Below the pieces are notes generated by a model that ran no database searches, was not told the DNA's origin, and worked only from the letters and a program-made list of their open reading frames with translations. The position numbers and the translations under genes are program-made. Positions 8,948 to 16,859 of a stretch of 64,000 bases of DNA are shown here, piece after piece. Within the stretch, counting starts at the first letter, position 1, and every line of letters starts with the position of its first letter. The stretch is from Candidatus Binatus soli (GTDB taxonomy: Bacteria; Desulfobacterota; Binatia; Binatales; Binataceae): NCBI GenBank assembly GCA_002479255.1, contig DLMJ01000007.1, positions 1 through 64,000 on the forward strand, given 5' to 3'.

Positions 8948-8963
8948 TGGCACGCGCATTGCC
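8948..8963 (+). promoter_or_regulatory. Sigma54 promoter of the Qrc-like operon
   Basis: TGGCACGCGCATTGCC matches the sigma54 consensus TGGCACG-N4-TTGCW at every position except the last. The predicted start of transcription is near 8973, 34 nt before the ATG at 9007. A half-element TTTTGAAAC at 8968-8976 matches half of the enhancer-like sites at 16860-16907, but no full palindromic site was found upstream. Confidence 0.75.
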
Positions 8964-9006
8964 CTGCTTTTGAAACTGAGGTCATCCATTTGAGGTCATC
9001 CATCAT

Positions 9007-9573
9007 ATGAAGGCGATGCCTTGGAGGATGGCAATTCTGCTGGTGCTATGCTGCGCCGCAGTGGTGCTCGGCGCCCGGATGGTGCTTGGCGGCTGGACGG
9101 TCCCGTCGTTCTGGGCGACGCCGCCGCTGGAACAGCCCATTGCTTTCAACCATCGCAAGCATGCCGCCGGTGCCGACGGCATCAAATGCGAAACCTGTCA
9201 TAGCTATAGCTCCGCCACCACGGGAACGTTTGCCGGGCTTCCCCAAGTGGACACCTGCATGGATTGCCACAAGATGGTGATGCGGATGACGCCGGTGAAG
9301 CTGGCGAAGAAACCGGGGCTCGCCAAGCTCAGGCAGTTCGTGGCCGCCGGCTACATCCCGTGGGAGCAAGTGTATGCCGAGCCTGACTATGTCTTTTTTC
9401 CCCATCGCCGCCACATCGCGGTCGCGAAACTCGCTTGCGCGGAGTGCCACGGCGACGTGCGCAATATGACCGAACCGGTTTTGCGCCCGGTGGTCAATCA
9501 GTCGATGAATTGGTGCATGAATTGCCATCAACAAAAGCGCGCCTCGGTGGATTGCATCGCGTGCCACAAATGA
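9007..9573 (+). CDS. Pentaheme cytochrome c subunit of Qrc/ACIII-like complex
   Basis: A 188-aa protein with an N-terminal membrane anchor (about 8-29) and five CXXCH motifs at Cys61, 84, 144, 170 and 183. Histidines preceding the first and third hemes (FNHRKH and FPHRRH) are the distal ligands typical of the cytochrome c7/ActA/QrcA family. ActA of alternative complex III also has five hemes; QrcA of Desulfovibrio has six. Expected role: the periplasmic electron entry or exit heme module of the quinone complex encoded by the next three genes. The stop overlaps the next start by ATGA. Transcription probably begins at the sigma54 promoter 34 nt upstream. Confidence 0.88.
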   Translation: MKAMPWRMAILLVLCCAAVVLGARMVLGGWTVPSFWATPPLEQPIAFNHRKHAAGADGIKCETCHSYSSATTGTFAGLPQVDTCMDCHKMVMRMTPVKLAKKPGLAKLRQFVAAGYIPWEQVYAEPDYVFFPHRRHIAVAKLACAECHGDVRNMTEPVLRPVVNQSMNWCMNCHQQKRASVDCIACHK

Positions 9574-11891
9574 AGCACCCGACGGAAAACCAAAGCGCAT
9601 TGCCGGGCCGCGACGGCGACCAGCGGGGAATTGCCCGGCGCGATTTCCTCAAGCTTGCCGGCGCCGGCACGGTTGCGGCGGCGGTCGCCTCGACCGCCGT
9701 GGCGCACGCGGTTTCCGGCGCACTGGAGGTCCGCGAGGACGTATTCCCGAAGGGGGGACCTGAATCCACCGTGGTGTCGCTGTGCGGCATGTGCCCGCAG
9801 CGGTGCTCGATGATGGTGCGCGAGATCGGGGAACGGGCGGTCTCGGTCAAGGGCAATCCGCTCGATCCCGCCAATCGCGGCGGACTATGCCCGGTGGGCC
9901 TAGCCATCCTGCAACTGGTCTATAACCCCGACCGCGTGCGCACTCCGATGCTGCGGGAGGGCGATGCAAATGCTCCGCGATGGCGCGAGATAAGCTGGGC
10001 GGAGGCGATCGCGCTGATCAAAAGCCGGCTCGAGGCGATCCGCTCCGGCCCCGGAGCGCATACCGTGGCGGCGATCGGCGGCGGCACGTCGGAGTTGGCG
10101 GGACTGATGATGGCGCGATTCCTGCGCGCCTTCGGCTCGGCGAATTTCATCGCCGACGAGTCCGCACAGCCTTCGCACGGGCAGAATTTGACCCAGTCCA
10201 TCAGCGGCCGGGTGGCCTACGATTTCGAGAACAGCCGCTACATCCTGAGCTTCGCGGCGCCACTGCTGGAAAGCTGGATGTCGCCGGTCCGCCAGATGCG
10301 CGACATCGCGGATTTTCGCGCGGGATGGCTCGGCGAGCGCGGCAAGCTGGTGCAGATCGAGAGCCGCCTGTCGACTACCGCGGCCAAGGCCGACGAGTGG
10401 ATACGGGTGAACCCCGGCACCGAGGGTGTGCTGGCGCTCGGGATCGCCGGCGTGCTGGTCAGGTACCAGTTGTACGACGCCGGTTTCGTAAAAGAGCATG
10501 TGGCCGGCTTTGAGTACGGGCCGGAGCAGAAATCGGCGCGCGGCCTGCGCGAGGTGGTTCTCCAAGACTATGACCCCGCCAAAGTTGCGGCCATCACCGG
10601 CGTCTCCAGCGAAGTGATCGTCCGGCTGGCGCATGAGTTCGCCCAGATGCGGCCCGCGCTGGCGGTGCCGCCGGGAGCGCGGCCCGGACGGCAGGACAAT
10701 GGCTTTTTAGAGGCGGCCGTGCAGACGCTGAACGCGCTGTCCGGCGTAATCGACAAGCCGGGGGGAGTGTTGGTAAGCCGCGAACCGCCGCTGGCCGCTT
10801 GGGCGCCAATCAAACCGCAACCGGATGAGGCCAAGCAGCCGCCCCTGCGCAGCGCAAGCGAGCTTGCCGCCGCCGCCGAGGGGGGACATCCGTACCTGCC
10901 AAGCGCGGTGTTCATACTCGGGACCAACCCGCTGTTCGGTTCCTCGCCGATCCGGCCGGAGGTCCTTGAGCGGATTCCATTCAAAGTCAGCTTCACAACG
11001 CTGCTCGACGAGACCGCAGCCCACGCCGACCTGGTGCTCCCCGACTGCACTTCGCTGGAGCGATGGGAAATCCGCACGGCGGTCCCGGGATACGCTCTGA
11101 CCTCGGTGGGAGTCGGCAGTCCGGCGATCGCCCCCCGCTACGGTTCGTCCCCGGCCGCACAGGTGATCCTGGACCTGGCAAAGGCGATGGGAGGCGATGT
11201 GGCCGGCGCGCTGGCGTGGAGCGATCCGGGCCAGGCGTTGAAGGAAATGCTCGTGGGGCTGCATGACGCTGCGCACGGCGAGATTTTCTCCGAGCGCTTC
11301 CGCCGCGAATACACGCGCCCGGAAATGAGGGCGTGGGGCTGGCCGGCGGACACTTCGCTGAAGCGCGACGAATTCGTCGAGCTGGCCGTCGCACGCGGCG
11401 GCTGGGTGGACCCGCGCTATTCGTTCGGAGACTACGCGTCGGTTTTGAAGACCAAGTCGGGCAAGTTCGAGATGCCGGAGTTGCTGGGCTCCGCACCGCC
11501 GCTCATTGCCGCGCGGCCCGGTTATCCGCTGGACCTCAATTTTTTCCAGCCGCTGGCCTTGATGAGCACGATGGGCGCAAATCTGCCGTACCTGCAGGAG
11601 GTGGCGGGCGCTCCCGAGGACTGGCCATGGGATTCTTATATCGAGATCAACCCCGCCACCGCCGCCGCGCTCGGAATCGAGGACGGCGATTGGGTGATCG
11701 CCCAATCGCCCACCGCGCAGGTCGAACTGCAAGCTCACGTGTATGCGGGGGCGATGCCGAACGTGGTAAATATTCCGCTCGGCCAGGGGCATACTGCCCT
11801 GGGCCACTGGGCTAGCGGGCGCGGCGTCAACCCGCTCAAGCTGCTGCCCGTGGGCGGCGGGCCAGTGACGGTACGCATCGTAAAGAGATAG
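9570..11891 (+). CDS. Molybdopterin-oxidoreductase-fold subunit, Tat-exported (QrcB-like)
   Basis: A 773-aa protein starting at the ATG that overlaps the pentaheme stop codon. A twin-arginine signal (RRDFLKLAG, Arg23-Arg24) leads to a [4Fe-4S] motif with cysteines at 72, 75, 79 and 107, then the DMSO-reductase-family domains, including a C-terminal dinucleotide-binding domain (about 660-773, with GDWVIAQSP). The segment where a cysteine or selenocysteine molybdenum ligand would be expected (about 195-203) contains none, so the subunit may be catalytically silent, as described for QrcB and the ActB homologue. It would sit on the periplasmic side and link the pentaheme cytochrome with the four-cluster subunit. 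The absence of metal ligand is my reading without a structural alignment. Confidence 0.87.
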   Translation: MKHPTENQSALPGRDGDQRGIARRDFLKLAGAGTVAAAVASTAVAHAVSGALEVREDVFPKGGPESTVVSLCGMCPQRCSMMVREIGERAVSVKGNPLDPANRGGLCPVGLAILQLVYNPDRVRTPMLREGDANAPRWREISWAEAIALIKSRLEAIRSGPGAHTVAAIGGGTSELAGLMMARFLRAFGSANFIADESAQPSHGQNLTQSISGRVAYDFENSRYILSFAAPLLESWMSPVRQMRDIADFRAGWLGERGKLVQIESRLSTTAAKADEWIRVNPGTEGVLALGIAGVLVRYQLYDAGFVKEHVAGFEYGPEQKSARGLREVVLQDYDPAKVAAITGVSSEVIVRLAHEFAQMRPALAVPPGARPGRQDNGFLEAAVQTLNALSGVIDKPGGVLVSREPPLAAWAPIKPQPDEAKQPPLRSASELAAAAEGGHPYLPSAVFILGTNPLFGSSPIRPEVLERIPFKVSFTTLLDETAAHADLVLPDCTSLERWEIRTAVPGYALTSVGVGSPAIAPRYGSSPAAQVILDLAKAMGGDVAGALAWSDPGQALKEMLVGLHDAAHGEIFSERFRREYTRPEMRAWGWPADTSLKRDEFVELAVARGGWVDPRYSFGDYASVLKTKSGKFEMPELLGSAPPLIAARPGYPLDLNFFQPLALMSTMGANLPYLQEVAGAPEDWPWDSYIEINPATAAALGIEDGDWVIAQSPTAQVELQAHVYAGAMPNVVNIPLGQGHTALGHWASGRGVNPLKLLPVGGGPVTVRIVKR

Positions 11892-11899
11892 GAATAACT

Positions 11900-12598
11900 A
11901 TGGGACAGGCCATGCCGCGATGGGGAATGGTGATCGACCTCGACAGGTGCTCCGGATGCCGCGGGTGCGTGGTGGCCTGCAAGCAGGAGAACAACATCGC
12001 CCCCTCGACCCAGGAGCAAGCTCAGTCCAGCCGCATGATCTCGTGGATGAACGTGATCACCGTGGTGGACGGCGACTACCCTGACGCCAAGCTGCGGCTG
12101 CTTCCGATGCTGTGCCAGCAGTGCGAAAACCCGCCGTGCGTGCGGGTCTGTCCGGTCGGGGCGACCCAGAAGAGTTCGCAGGGGATCGTCGGCCAGATCT
12201 ACCCGCGGTGCATCGGCTGCCGTTACTGCGCCTCCGCCTGCCCGTACCAAGTCAAGTACTTCAACTGGTCCCCGCCCAGTTGGCCGCGGGAATTTGAGCA
12301 ATCGCTGAATCCCAGCGTATCCGTGCGGCCCAAGGGAGTGATCGAGAAGTGCACGTTTTGCGTTCAGCGCCTTCAGCGCGCCCGCGATCAAGCCGCCTTC
12401 GAAGGGCGCAAGGTGCGCAGCGAGGGCGAGTACGTTCCGGCGTGCGTGGAGAGCTGCCCGGCCAAGGCGATGTATTTCGGCGACCTTGACGATCACTCGA
12501 CTGAAGTCGCCCACCTGGTGCGCGACACGCGAGCTTTCCGCGTGATGGACGAGTTGGGGACCGAGCCAAACATCATCTACTTAAAAGAGAGCACATAG
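11900..12598 (+). CDS. Four-cluster [4Fe-4S] ferredoxin-like subunit (QrcC/DmsB-like)
   Basis: A 232-aa protein with 16 cysteines in the DmsB/PsrB/QrcC pattern: 17-20-23-27, 72-75-80-84, 104-107-110-114, and 151-154-182-186. This would bind four [4Fe-4S] clusters, forming a wire between the molybdopterin-fold subunit and the NrfD membrane subunit. There is no own signal peptide, so it is presumably exported by hitch-hiking with the Tat-dependent partner. It follows 8 bp after the preceding gene and its TAG shares one base with the GTG of the next gene (TAGTG). Confidence 0.92.
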   Translation: MGQAMPRWGMVIDLDRCSGCRGCVVACKQENNIAPSTQEQAQSSRMISWMNVITVVDGDYPDAKLRLLPMLCQQCENPPCVRVCPVGATQKSSQGIVGQIYPRCIGCRYCASACPYQVKYFNWSPPSWPREFEQSLNPSVSVRPKGVIEKCTFCVQRLQRARDQAAFEGRKVRSEGEYVPACVESCPAKAMYFGDLDDHSTEVAHLVRDTRAFRVMDELGTEPNIIYLKEST

Positions 12599-13953
12599 TG
12601 GAAAACCGCGATTCAGATCAGGATGCGATTCTGTTCGAGCCGCTACTGAAGACCGGACCCGGATATTGGCTCTTGATCTTTGTGCTGGTCTGTACGGTCT
12701 TGTGGGGAGGGTATGCATACGTGACCCAGTTCCGCTTGGGGCTGGGGGTGACGGGGCTCAACCGGCCCGTTTACTGGGGCTTCTACATCACCAATTTCGT
12801 CTTTTTCGTCGGCATCAGTCATGCCGGGACGCTGATTTCGGCGATTTTGCGGCTATGCCAGGCCGAATGGCGCCGGCCGATAACCCGGATGGCTGAGGCG
12901 ATTACGGTGCTGGTCCTGTTTTTCGGCGCCGGCAACATCCTGCTCGACCTCGGGCGGCCGGACCGGCTGCTTTACATGTTCATTTACGGTCATCTCACTT
13001 CGCCCCTCATGTGGGACTGTATCAGCATCACGATCTATCTCATTGGCAGCACCACCTATTTGTACGTCGCGATGATTCCCGACCTCGCCCTCTTGCGCGA
13101 CCGGATCACGGATTGGCGCCAGCCCCTCTATCGGGTGCTCGCGCTGGGATGGAGCGGAAGCCACGAGCAGGAGGAGCGGCTGCAGACCGCGATTGCGATC
13201 CTGGCGATTGCCGTCATTCCGATTGCGGTTTCCGTCCATACGGTGGTGTCGTGGGTATTTGCGATGACGATCCAGCCGATGTGGCACTCGAGTATTTTTG
13301 GCCCCTATTTCGTGGTGGGGGCGATCTACTCGGGCATCGCGGCGCTGATGCTGACGATGATTCTGCTCCGCAAGATTTACCATCTGGAAGACTACCTGAA
13401 GGAAATCCACTTCGAGTATCTGGGCGAATTGCTGCTGGCCATGTGTCTTTTATGGTTCTACTTCACGTTTGCCGAGTACCTGACGGCGTTCTACGGGCAC
13501 GAGCCGATCGAGATGCGCATCTTCTGGGCGAAGGTGACCGGACACTATGCGCCGTACTTCTGGACGATGGTGGCGACGGACTTCGTCATTCCCCTGGCGA
13601 TCCTGTGCAACCGCAAGACCCGCAAGATTCCCGGAATCGCGGTGGCCTCGATATCGGTATGCATCGGCATGTGGCTGGAGCGTTTCACGATCGTCGTGCC
13701 CACCCTGGTCAATCCGCGCCTGCCTTGGGCGCGGGGTTCGTATGCCCCGTCCTGGGTGGAGATTTCGTTGTTTGCCGCTTTCATTGCGGGGTTTATCCTG
13801 CTCTATGCGATTTTCATCAAACTGTTCCCGATCATTTCCATTTGGGAAGTGCGCGAGGGACGCGAACAAGGCGTCGCGGAAGTCACCGAGCGGTTACGCG
13901 GCTACCTGCCCGGCGACGGCGGGATTGACCAGCCTGCTAAAGCCGGATCCTGA
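12598..13953 (+). CDS. NrfD/PsrC-family integral membrane subunit (QrcD-like)
   Basis: A 451-aa polytopic protein with around ten membrane helices, starting at GTG 12598, which overlaps the previous stop. Conserved NrfD features include the GVTGLNRPVYWGFYITNF segment after the first helix and the acidic/His-containing region GHEPIEMR preceding a late helix. In Qrc and ACIII this subunit binds quinone and connects its redox chemistry to the iron-sulfur subunit. The gene order pentaheme, molybdopterin-fold, ferredoxin, NrfD equals qrcABCD. The direction of electron flow cannot be told from sequence. Confidence 0.9.
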   Translation: MENRDSDQDAILFEPLLKTGPGYWLLIFVLVCTVLWGGYAYVTQFRLGLGVTGLNRPVYWGFYITNFVFFVGISHAGTLISAILRLCQAEWRRPITRMAEAITVLVLFFGAGNILLDLGRPDRLLYMFIYGHLTSPLMWDCISITIYLIGSTTYLYVAMIPDLALLRDRITDWRQPLYRVLALGWSGSHEQEERLQTAIAILAIAVIPIAVSVHTVVSWVFAMTIQPMWHSSIFGPYFVVGAIYSGIAALMLTMILLRKIYHLEDYLKEIHFEYLGELLLAMCLLWFYFTFAEYLTAFYGHEPIEMRIFWAKVTGHYAPYFWTMVATDFVIPLAILCNRKTRKIPGIAVASISVCIGMWLERFTIVVPTLVNPRLPWARGSYAPSWVEISLFAAFIAGFILLYAIFIKLFPIISIWEVREGREQGVAEVTERLRGYLPGDGGIDQPAKAGS

Positions 13954-14030
13954 CCGGATGGGGTCTTGGACACGGAAGGCCTGCCCGCGCCGCCTGCGCG
14001 CGCCGGGCGCTTCCCGCAACGGGAGATAAC

Positions 14031-14441
14031 GTGAAGCGGTTGGCAATTACAGCGGCAAGCCTGACGATCGCGGGCGCTCTACTATTGCTCGCCAGCGCAC
14101 CGTGCATGGCGGAGGACTTGGCGGCGGCAAAGGACAAATTCAATTCCCTGTGCGTCAAATGCCACGGAGCGTCCGCAAAGGGCGACGGCCCTGCGGCCGT
14201 GACGCTGGTGACCAAACCGGGAGACCTGACAGATTGCACGAAGATGCATGGAGTTACCGACGACATGCTCTTCGAGATCATCAAAGAGGGCGGCCCGGTG
14301 GCCGGACTCGACCAAGCGATGCAAGGGTTCAGCGAAGGATTGAGCGACGACGACATCAAGGGTCTGGTCAGCTACATCCGCAGCTTCTGCGACCACCCCA
14401 ATCCCGTCGTCGCAGACCACCGCCCGTCGCCCAGCAAATAG
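14031..14441 (+). CDS. Periplasmic monoheme c-type cytochrome (paralogue 4)
   Basis: A 136-aa protein from GTG 14031, with a GGGAG ribosome site just upstream. It has a signal peptide (about 3-24, ending CMA), one CVKCH heme motif followed by KGDGPAAVTL, a probable methionine in QAMQGFSEG, and the conserved extra cysteines (LTDCTKM and SFCDH). It is the most diverged of the four paralogues. Lying 77 bp after the NrfD gene and just before a terminator, it is probably the last gene of the Qrc-like operon, in the position of ActE in alternative complex III, and would carry electrons to or from the complex. Confidence 0.88.
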   Translation: MKRLAITAASLTIAGALLLLASAPCMAEDLAAAKDKFNSLCVKCHGASAKGDGPAAVTLVTKPGDLTDCTKMHGVTDDMLFEIIKEGGPVAGLDQAMQGFSEGLSDDDIKGLVSYIRSFCDHPNPVVADHRPSPSK

Positions 14442-14479
14442 CGCCGCAATCAACGCCGGAAATAGTACTCGAAAAATAA

Positions 14480-14511
14480 AAAGGGCCGCGGGATTTTCGC
14501 CCGCGGCCTTT
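14480..14511. terminator. Bidirectional rho-independent terminator between convergent operons
   Basis: The arms 14484-14492 and 14500-14508 form a 9-bp GC stem extended by a G-T and two A-T pairs; the loop is about 7 nt. It is flanked by A-rich sequence on the left and TTT on the right, so it can end transcripts from both the Qrc-like operon (+) and the NrfD operon (-). Confidence 0.85.
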
Positions 14512-14546
14512 GGGAAATCGGTTTCTGGACCCGTTACAAAACTGCG

Positions 14547-15908
14547 TCAGACGGGCGGGCGAACGCTCTCCGCACCCAGGTAAAACTGGTGCTGCGGCGT
14601 GGCGGCGCCGGCGAACTCGAAGCCTACGCGTTCCCGCGCGTGCTCGACTTCGACTTGCGCCTTGCGCGGCGGGATGCCGAAGACCAGGCCCATCCCCGCC
14701 AGAAACAGCAGGCAACCAAACGAGTACACCCCGGCCATCAGCGACCATTCCAGCATCGTTGGCGCGTAGGACGAGATGGAACCCGTGAAAGCGGCGGGCC
14801 GCATCAACGAGGGCAGCAGCAGGTAGGTGCGCTCGGCAAACACCCCCACGACCACCAGCAGCGAGGCCACTCCGATTGTGGCGGTCGCCCGCTTGCTCTT
14901 CGGTAGCCCCAGCAACAACAGCGGGATCAGCAGGCCTACGATCGCGTCGAACCAGAAGATCCTGGAGAAGCGGCCGAAGAGCAGTTCGTTGAACACCGCA
15001 AGGTGGGGCACGGTTCCCGAGTAACCGACGGTCAGAAATTCGCTGAAGATCAGATACATCAGCACCAGGATCGCGACAATCAAGTACCGCGCCAGCATCC
15101 GCACGACACCTTCAGCGACCGGAAAATTAAACAACCGGCGCCCAACGATCACCGCCAGCATGACCAGGGCAAACCCCGAGACCAGCGCAGAGGCAATGAA
15201 CAGGGGCGCCAGGATCGAGGTGTTCCAGCCGGGCTGCCCTTTTACCAGTCCCAGGATCCACGCGGTCACGGAATGGAGCGCCACCGCGGCCGGAACCGAA
15301 ATGATCGCAAGCACGCTCAAGCAGCGATGGTCCAAATCTATGGAGGCGGGAGATAGGCTGGTGTGGCCCAGGGTTGCCAACGCCACCAGGGGACGCAGCG
15401 ACGGATGATCCTTGAGGCGGCGCACCAACTGCTGGCGCGCGCTGAAGTACAACAGTGCAAGACACAGGATCATGTAGCAGGAGATCACGGAGACGTCCCA
15501 TAACAGCGGCGATTCAATGTTCGGGTGTAGAAACAGGTTGTACATGTACATCGGCCGCCCGAGATCCATGACGATGAAGCAAGCGGCCAGGACGAGGAAG
15601 CTCGCCGCCAGAATTTCGGACATTATCGCAACCGGCTTCATCTCTTTCTTGTCGAGCAGATGGACCAGCGCGGAAACTGCGATCCCGCCGGCGCTCAAGC
15701 CGACGCAGAAAATGAAATTGGCGATGTACAGCCCCCAGAACACGGGTCTGTTAAGCCCGGTCACTCCCAGCCCCTCAACGAACTGCCGGGAGTACATGTA
15801 AATCGCCCAGCAGACCAGCACCCCAAAAACCGCTGCCGCGGCCCAATAGGGCGTCCGGCTTCCGCTGGGGACCTCCATCGTCCCGTTCATTTGTTCACTG
15901 TAGTTCAT
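14547..15908 (-). CDS. Second NrfD/PsrC-family integral membrane protein
   Basis: A 453-aa polytopic protein with about ten helices. It shares the GVTGLNRPVFWGLYIANF segment with the NrfD subunit at 12598, so the two are paralogues. The start at 15908 is chosen because GAGGAG lies 7 nt upstream; an in-frame ATG at 15923 is less well placed. It is the last gene of a four-gene operon, preceded by two tiny membrane proteins and a cupin-like protein, with no ferredoxin subunit of its own. It may therefore assemble with the neighbouring Qrc-like complex, as ActF accompanies ActC in alternative complex III. That pairing is inference. Confidence 0.87.
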   Translation of the reverse strand: MNYSEQMNGTMEVPSGSRTPYWAAAAVFGVLVCWAIYMYSRQFVEGLGVTGLNRPVFWGLYIANFIFCVGLSAGGIAVSALVHLLDKKEMKPVAIMSEILAASFLVLAACFIVMDLGRPMYMYNLFLHPNIESPLLWDVSVISCYMILCLALLYFSARQQLVRRLKDHPSLRPLVALATLGHTSLSPASIDLDHRCLSVLAIISVPAAVALHSVTAWILGLVKGQPGWNTSILAPLFIASALVSGFALVMLAVIVGRRLFNFPVAEGVVRMLARYLIVAILVLMYLIFSEFLTVGYSGTVPHLAVFNELLFGRFSRIFWFDAIVGLLIPLLLLGLPKSKRATATIGVASLLVVVGVFAERTYLLLPSLMRPAAFTGSISSYAPTMLEWSLMAGVYSFGCLLFLAGMGLVFGIPPRKAQVEVEHARERVGFEFAGAATPQHQFYLGAESVRPPV

Positions 15909-15919
15909 TCCCTGTCTCC

Positions 15920-16084
15920 TCACCCGCTAACTGCTGCCAGTACCAGCACGCCCATCGCCGCCGCCGTCATTAACACGCCCACTCCTATCAGGATGTTAAT
16001 GACGATGAAGAAAGTCCGGCCCTCCTTAGCATGGGTGGCGTCGCTAACATGGGTGGCGGCGTTCATATGGGTGGCGGTGCTCAT
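15920..16084 (-). CDS. 54-aa single-span membrane protein in the NrfD operon
   Basis: Its ATG (16084) overlaps the stop of the 86-aa gene by 4 nt (ATGA), and the ribosome site of the NrfD gene lies within 12 nt of its stop, so it is embedded in an operon. The first 20 residues contain three A-T-H repeats from three near-identical GCCACCCAT units. Residues about 24-52 form one hydrophobic helix rich in Gly, Ala, Val and Leu. I do not recognise a family. Size and context suggest an accessory subunit of the NrfD complex; the N-terminal histidines could ligate heme or metal, which is speculation. Confidence 0.7.
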   Translation of the reverse strand: MSTATHMNAATHVSDATHAKEGRTFFIVINILIGVGVLMTAAAMGVLVLAAVSG

Positions 16085-16341
16085 CGTCCTGCCGCCGCTG
16101 TCCTATGAGCATTTCCGAGTTCCGAAGCCGCCCCTCGATTGGCGCCTTTCGCCATCTGGTGCGCGGCCCGCAGCGCGAAAACCGCGGCAACAGCGAGCGG
16201 GGGAAAGGCGAGCAATCCCATCCGGCCCACGACTGCCCAGTCCACGTATCCATACTGGTATGTGCTGAGCAGCACGGTCAGAACGTTGATCCAGATGAAG
16301 ATCGCAACAGCGATCTCAATGGCATGCCTTTTGGCGTTCAT
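16081..16341 (-). CDS. 86-aa two-span membrane protein in the NrfD operon
   Basis: It has two hydrophobic segments (about residues 8-27 and 40-60) separated by a loop containing QYGYVDW, and ends in a basic/Ala-rich tail. Its ATG overlaps the stop of the cupin-like gene (ATGA), with an AAGGAGATG ribosome site inside that gene; its own stop overlaps the 54-aa gene. The tight overlaps indicate co-translation. No family is recognised. It is a likely structural subunit of the membrane complex built on the downstream NrfD protein. Confidence 0.72.
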   Translation of the reverse strand: MNAKRHAIEIAVAIFIWINVLTVLLSTYQYGYVDWAVVGRMGLLAFPPLAVAAVFALRAAHQMAKGANRGAASELGNAHRTAAAGR

Positions 16342-16721
16342 GGTCTTTCATCTCCTTTCTGAATGTCTGTTCCCTCGCGCGGGAAGAATAAGCTGACGAG
16401 TTTTGCCCGCGTTGGAGCGGGATTCACAATCCTGTAAGCGCCCGGCTGGTCGAAGCACAGCCAATGGCCGGGAAGCAATTCCCAACTCTCATAGCCTCGC
16501 TGGATGATTGGCTGGCCTTCGACCACCAGATGCCAGGAGCACCCGGCCCACAGCGAGGGCTCGGCGAGGGTTGCACCACCACCGATCTCGATTGCCAGCA
16601 CCTCCAAGTTCTCACGCTGATAGAGGACACTGATCTTGGCATCCAAGCGCTGAACCGAACGCAGCGCCGTCCCACTTCGGATCACAGGCGCCGTATGCTC
16701 AATTGCTCCATTAAGGTCCAT
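16338..16721 (-). CDS. Cupin-like protein, first gene of the sigma54-driven NrfD operon
   Basis: A 127-aa soluble protein with no signal peptide. A beta-rich core with Gly turns (IEIGGGATL, WHLVVEGQP and ELLPGHWLCFD) suggests a single cupin barrel, but the full metal-binding His set is not evident; candidate ligands are the His in SWHLV and the His in PGHW. It is translated from the ATG at 16721, about 30 nt after the predicted sigma54 transcription start, and ends with a 4-nt overlap with the 86-aa gene. Its role could be ligand sensing or assembly; nothing in the sequence decides. Confidence 0.65.
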   Translation of the reverse strand: MDLNGAIEHTAPVIRSGTALRSVQRLDAKISVLYQRENLEVLAIEIGGGATLAEPSLWAGCSWHLVVEGQPIIQRGYESWELLPGHWLCFDQPGAYRIVNPAPTRAKLVSLFFPREGTDIQKGDERP

Positions 16722-16761
16722 CTGCCAATCTCCTCGTACCGAGGCACTACAGACCTACTAA

Positions 16762-16777
16762 CGCAAGCCGGGTGCCA
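16762..16777 (-). promoter_or_regulatory. Sigma54 promoter of the cupin/NrfD operon
   Basis: On the minus strand, TGGCACCCGGCTTGCG has TGGCAC and TTGC at the exact -24/-12 spacing. The predicted transcript start near 16751 lies about 30 nt before the ATG at 16721. It is 85-130 bp downstream of tandem palindromic sites and of a sigma54-activator gene on the same strand. Confidence 0.8.
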
Positions 16778-16859
16778 CCGGATCGAACCGGGGGATTTTC
16801 AAAAAAGGCTGGAGATTGCTGGAGATTTAAGAGCGGCTGTGCGAGTGAGTCGGCACAAC

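Noticed and set aside
10707..11807. 366-codon minus-strand open frame inside the molybdopterin-fold gene
   Set aside because: It opposes a gene with conserved motifs throughout and lacks a ribosome site.
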